Shown here piece after piece: positions 5,719 to 7,877 of a stretch of 7,877 nt of DNA; positions within the stretch are counted from its first letter, which is position 1, and every line of letters begins with the position of its first letter. The notes below the pieces were generated by a model. That model had not been told where the DNA came from and searched no databases. It worked only from the letters and a program-made list of their open reading frames with translations. This stretch comes from JBGSPQ01 sp041738505 (GTDB taxonomy: Bacteria > Patescibacteriota > Gracilibacteria > UBA1369): contig JBGSPQ010000041.1 of assembly GCA_041738505.1 (NCBI GenBank), forward strand, positions 1 through 7,877, given 5' to 3'. A program made the position numbers and the translations under genes.

Positions 5719-6300
5719 ATGGATTACATCTTTCTTACCGGAATACTTGGATCTGCGTTTTCAGTCGCGGGTGCGGCCTGGCCGGAACAACTCAAAGGCC
5801 CGTCCTGGATGTCGGTAAAAAATTGGCTGTTTGCCGTGGGAGCAGTAATTCTCACGCTATACGCCGTGCTTGGTTATATGCAGGGAGCTCCCGTTTTTTA
5901 CGTTTTTCTGGAAGTCATGGTAGTTATCGCCAGCATTTTGATGATGATAGACATTGATGACCGAATAGACATGGCCGTCATTTCCGTCAGCGGACTGGGC
6001 TTAATCACCTGGTCACTGCTTTTATTTGAAGGATTAAACACAATATTTTTCGTAATTGGCCTAGCCGGAATCGGGCTCGGCTACGCGTTTCAAATGGGAA
6101 CGCTTAGGCGCACTATCGCCTTATTACTAGGCAGTCTGCTTATCGCGATCTTCAGTTATCTGGAATCAAGTTGGGTATTCTTCTGGCTAAACGTTTTCTT
6201 TGCGGGATTTTCCGCGTATTACCTTTATCTCGGCATTCTAAGCCACCGCAAAAAATCACTTAAGGAAAAAGTAACTTCATTCCTGCGACATAAAAAATGA
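5719..6300 (+). CDS. Small polytopic membrane protein of unknown function
   Basis: A 193-residue protein with about seven hydrophobic segments, near residues 4-20, 36-53, 59-78, 84-104, 108-125, 131-148 and 151-173, and a basic C-terminal tail (175-193, HRKKSLKEKV...) likely in the cytoplasm. No catalytic motif or recognised family is visible. IDIDDRID (77-84) forms an acidic loop between helices. The stop overlaps the next start (ATGA), so the two proteins are probably translationally coupled. The partner is a Wzy/WaaL-type enzyme, which suggests a role in cell-surface polysaccharide export or assembly, but that is inference from position only. No Shine-Dalgarno precedes the ATG. Confidence 0.8.
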   Translation: MDYIFLTGILGSAFSVAGAAWPEQLKGPSWMSVKNWLFAVGAVILTLYAVLGYMQGAPVFYVFLEVMVVIASILMMIDIDDRIDMAVISVSGLGLITWSLLLFEGLNTIFFVIGLAGIGLGYAFQMGTLRRTIALLLGSLLIAIFSYLESSWVFFWLNVFFAGFSAYYLYLGILSHRKKSLKEKVTSFLRHKK

Positions 6301-7877
6301 AAACGATCCAAAAGGAAATAAAATTTTATCTGCCTTACCTGAATTTTCTCTTACCTTTGGTGAATAATCCGTGGGGAATAGACAATCCCTCCGAACTGGC
6401 CAAGTTTGCTTTTGTCGGCGTATTTTTCGCGGGCATCATTGCATATCTGCTTGTCAGGATTGTTTTGGAAAAACGTTTTAAAATTTTCCGTAACAATAAA
6501 ATTTGTTTTTTTCTGGCGTTATGGATGCTGTCCCTGGCTTTAAGCACAATATTGTCCGTTGCCCCCGTTGAGAGCTTTTTCGGTACCTATGCGAGGCTTT
6601 TCGGATTTCTGGCCTATATTTTTTATCTGGGTATTTTCCTTTTTTTCCTTCAATTCTTTCATGATCAAAAAAAACAAAACGGCTTAATTTGGGTTGTAAT
6701 TGCCACAGGGAGTATCGTCTCCCTGTATGGGATTTACCAGTTTTATACATTGGATTTTACATCTATGTTCAGCCCTGGACAGGCTTTTGCGGGCAGGATA
6801 TTCTCCTTATTGGGCAGTCCGAATGATCTGGGGCAGTATTTGATTTTCCCCATTATTGCAACGGCTTTGATTCTTGGAAATTTCCTTGGAGCAAAAAAAA
6901 CACGGGCTTCAATCAGTGTTGGATTTTTACTGGCGCTTCAACTTGCCGCCCTGTTTTTAAGCGCGAACCGGGCATCAATAATCGCACTGCTGGTGGCTGG
7001 TGTTTTATGGCTGATTATAAGGTTTGGTTACAAATTTATTATCCCTCTGGTCATCGTGGCCGCGCTTCTGATCCCCACCTTGTCGCCGGTAGCGGAAAAA
7101 ATTGATCTGCGATCTTTTAATTCCAGGCTGATTCTCTGGCAGGACACCGTTGACCTTGCAGCGGAAATTCCGTTGGCCGGCACCGGGCTGGAAACCTATC
7201 AACATATCATCCAGAAGACACTCAGTCCGGAAATCTATAATTACGAAAAATTAAATTCGGCGCCCGAAGCTCCGCACAATGTTCTGTTGTCCGTTTGGGC
7301 GGAACAGGGATATTTGGGCTTAATCCTGCTGATGGTAATCAGCCTGGCCGTTGTTTGGAAAATTTCCATAACAATACGCTCTCAAAAAAACGACCACATA
7401 TTTAAGTGGGCTTTTTACAGCGTTGTGGCAACAGCGGTGACCATGCAGTTCTCTTATTTCAGCCATACGTCCTACCTGTTTTTTCTTGCCGCATTGTCAT
7501 TGATTTTGATTAAAACCTTCTCGTTTAAAACCATTTCCATCAGAATTCCCAAAGCCGCCGGGGTTGTTTCGGCATTATTTTTATTGCCGATTTTCGCGAT
7601 TATTATTATTTTCTGTGCCCGCCTTATCGGTTCGGATATTCTCTATGGGAGCGTTGTCGAAGCGGTCATTTCAGACACAAACAAGGCGGTGTCGTTATAT
7701 GCCCAAAGAGCCGACACCATGCCTTTCTATGCGCATCTTTATGCCGAGCCTCTGGATCTTTACGGCCGGTCGGCCATTGAAAATCCCTCATCAATTGAAA
7801 TTTTGGGAAATTTTTCAGAAAAATATGGATGGATTACAGGAGGGGATTTTGAATATCACATTCAGCAGGGCATGCTC
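6297..7877 (+). CDS. O-antigen ligase/polymerase family membrane protein (3' end outside window)
   Basis: The frame stays open from ATG 6297 to the window end: 527 codons without a stop, so the gene is 3'-truncated by the window. The protein is strongly hydrophobic up to about residue 445, with 10 or more membrane segments. Motifs of the Wzy_C/WaaL family are clear: SANRAS (222-227, Arg225), FNSRLILWQDTVDLAAEIPLAG (from 274, Arg277), GTGLETY (295-301) and APHNVLLSVWAEQGYLG (325-341, His327). In WaaL-type enzymes such periplasmic-face Arg and His residues are needed for transfer of lipid-linked glycans. After the last helix (about 428-445) a soluble extracytoplasmic part begins, as in family members with C-terminal TPR-like domains. 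The start overlaps the upstream gene by ATGA. Polymerase versus ligase cannot be decided. Confidence 0.88.
   Translation, partial: MKTIQKEIKFYLPYLNFLLPLVNNPWGIDNPSELAKFAFVGVFFAGIIAYLLVRIVLEKRFKIFRNNKICFFLALWMLSLALSTILSVAPVESFFGTYARLFGFLAYIFYLGIFLFFLQFFHDQKKQNGLIWVVIATGSIVSLYGIYQFYTLDFTSMFSPGQAFAGRIFSLLGSPNDLGQYLIFPIIATALILGNFLGAKKTRASISVGFLLALQLAALFLSANRASIIALLVAGVLWLIIRFGYKFIIPLVIVAALLIPTLSPVAEKIDLRSFNSRLILWQDTVDLAAEIPLAGTGLETYQHIIQKTLSPEIYNYEKLNSAPEAPHNVLLSVWAEQGYLGLILLMVISLAVVWKISITIRSQKNDHIFKWAFYSVVATAVTMQFSYFSHTSYLFFLAALSLILIKTFSFKTISIRIPKAAGVVSALFLLPIFAIIIIFCARLIGSDILYGSVVEAVISDTNKAVSLYAQRADTMPFYAHLYAEPLDLYGRSAIENPSSIEILGNFSEKYGWITGGDFEYHIQQGML

Overview
The window reads as a piece of an uncultivated bacterial genome, most likely a Patescibacteria/CPR lineage. 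This is inferred from the mix of genes, the poor or absent Shine-Dalgarno sequences before all five visible starts, standard sigma70-type promoters (TTGACA/TATAAT) and the moderate GC content. No rRNA or other phylogenetic marker is present, so the assignment is weak.

Layout. (1) Positions 1-154 hold the right end of an insertion sequence: the last 43 codons of an integrase-core transposase and a probable terminal inverted repeat. (2) Positions 182-1446 are the unusual part. Three diverged copies (A, B, C) of a GC-rich, highly folded element of about 230-250 nt lie here, with an AT-rich lipoprotein gene between A and B. All copies share a closing helix formed by their two ends, a conserved block next to it, a conserved hairpin pair and a C(UUCG)G-type hairpin on the minus strand. 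The side arms differ in sequence but keep their pairing. B and C are in tandem, 5 nt apart. Copies A and C each have a good minus-strand promoter at exactly the same distance from the closing helix, and A and B each end in a strong hairpin. The reading I prefer is a family of structured noncoding RNAs transcribed leftwards: C then B as one unit, and A as another. I do not recognise the class. (3) Positions 1467-4211 (minus) encode a 914-residue SF2 DEAH helicase with an unrecognised C-terminal region. (4) Positions 4319-5653 (minus) encode a guanine-deaminase-like amidohydrolase. (5) On the plus strand, from a divergent promoter region, come a small seven-helix membrane protein and, overlapping it by ATGA, an O-antigen ligase/polymerase (Wzy/WaaL type) gene that runs off the window end.

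How they fit. In the leftward direction the order is amidohydrolase, helicase, RNA C, RNA B, lipoprotein, RNA A, insertion-sequence end. The -35 boxes of the two RNA promoters overlap the 3' ends of the lipoprotein and helicase genes. The rightward pair looks like part of a cell-surface polysaccharide locus and is probably unrelated to the RNA array. No function for the RNA array can be read from the sequence; adjacency to a helicase is suggestive only.
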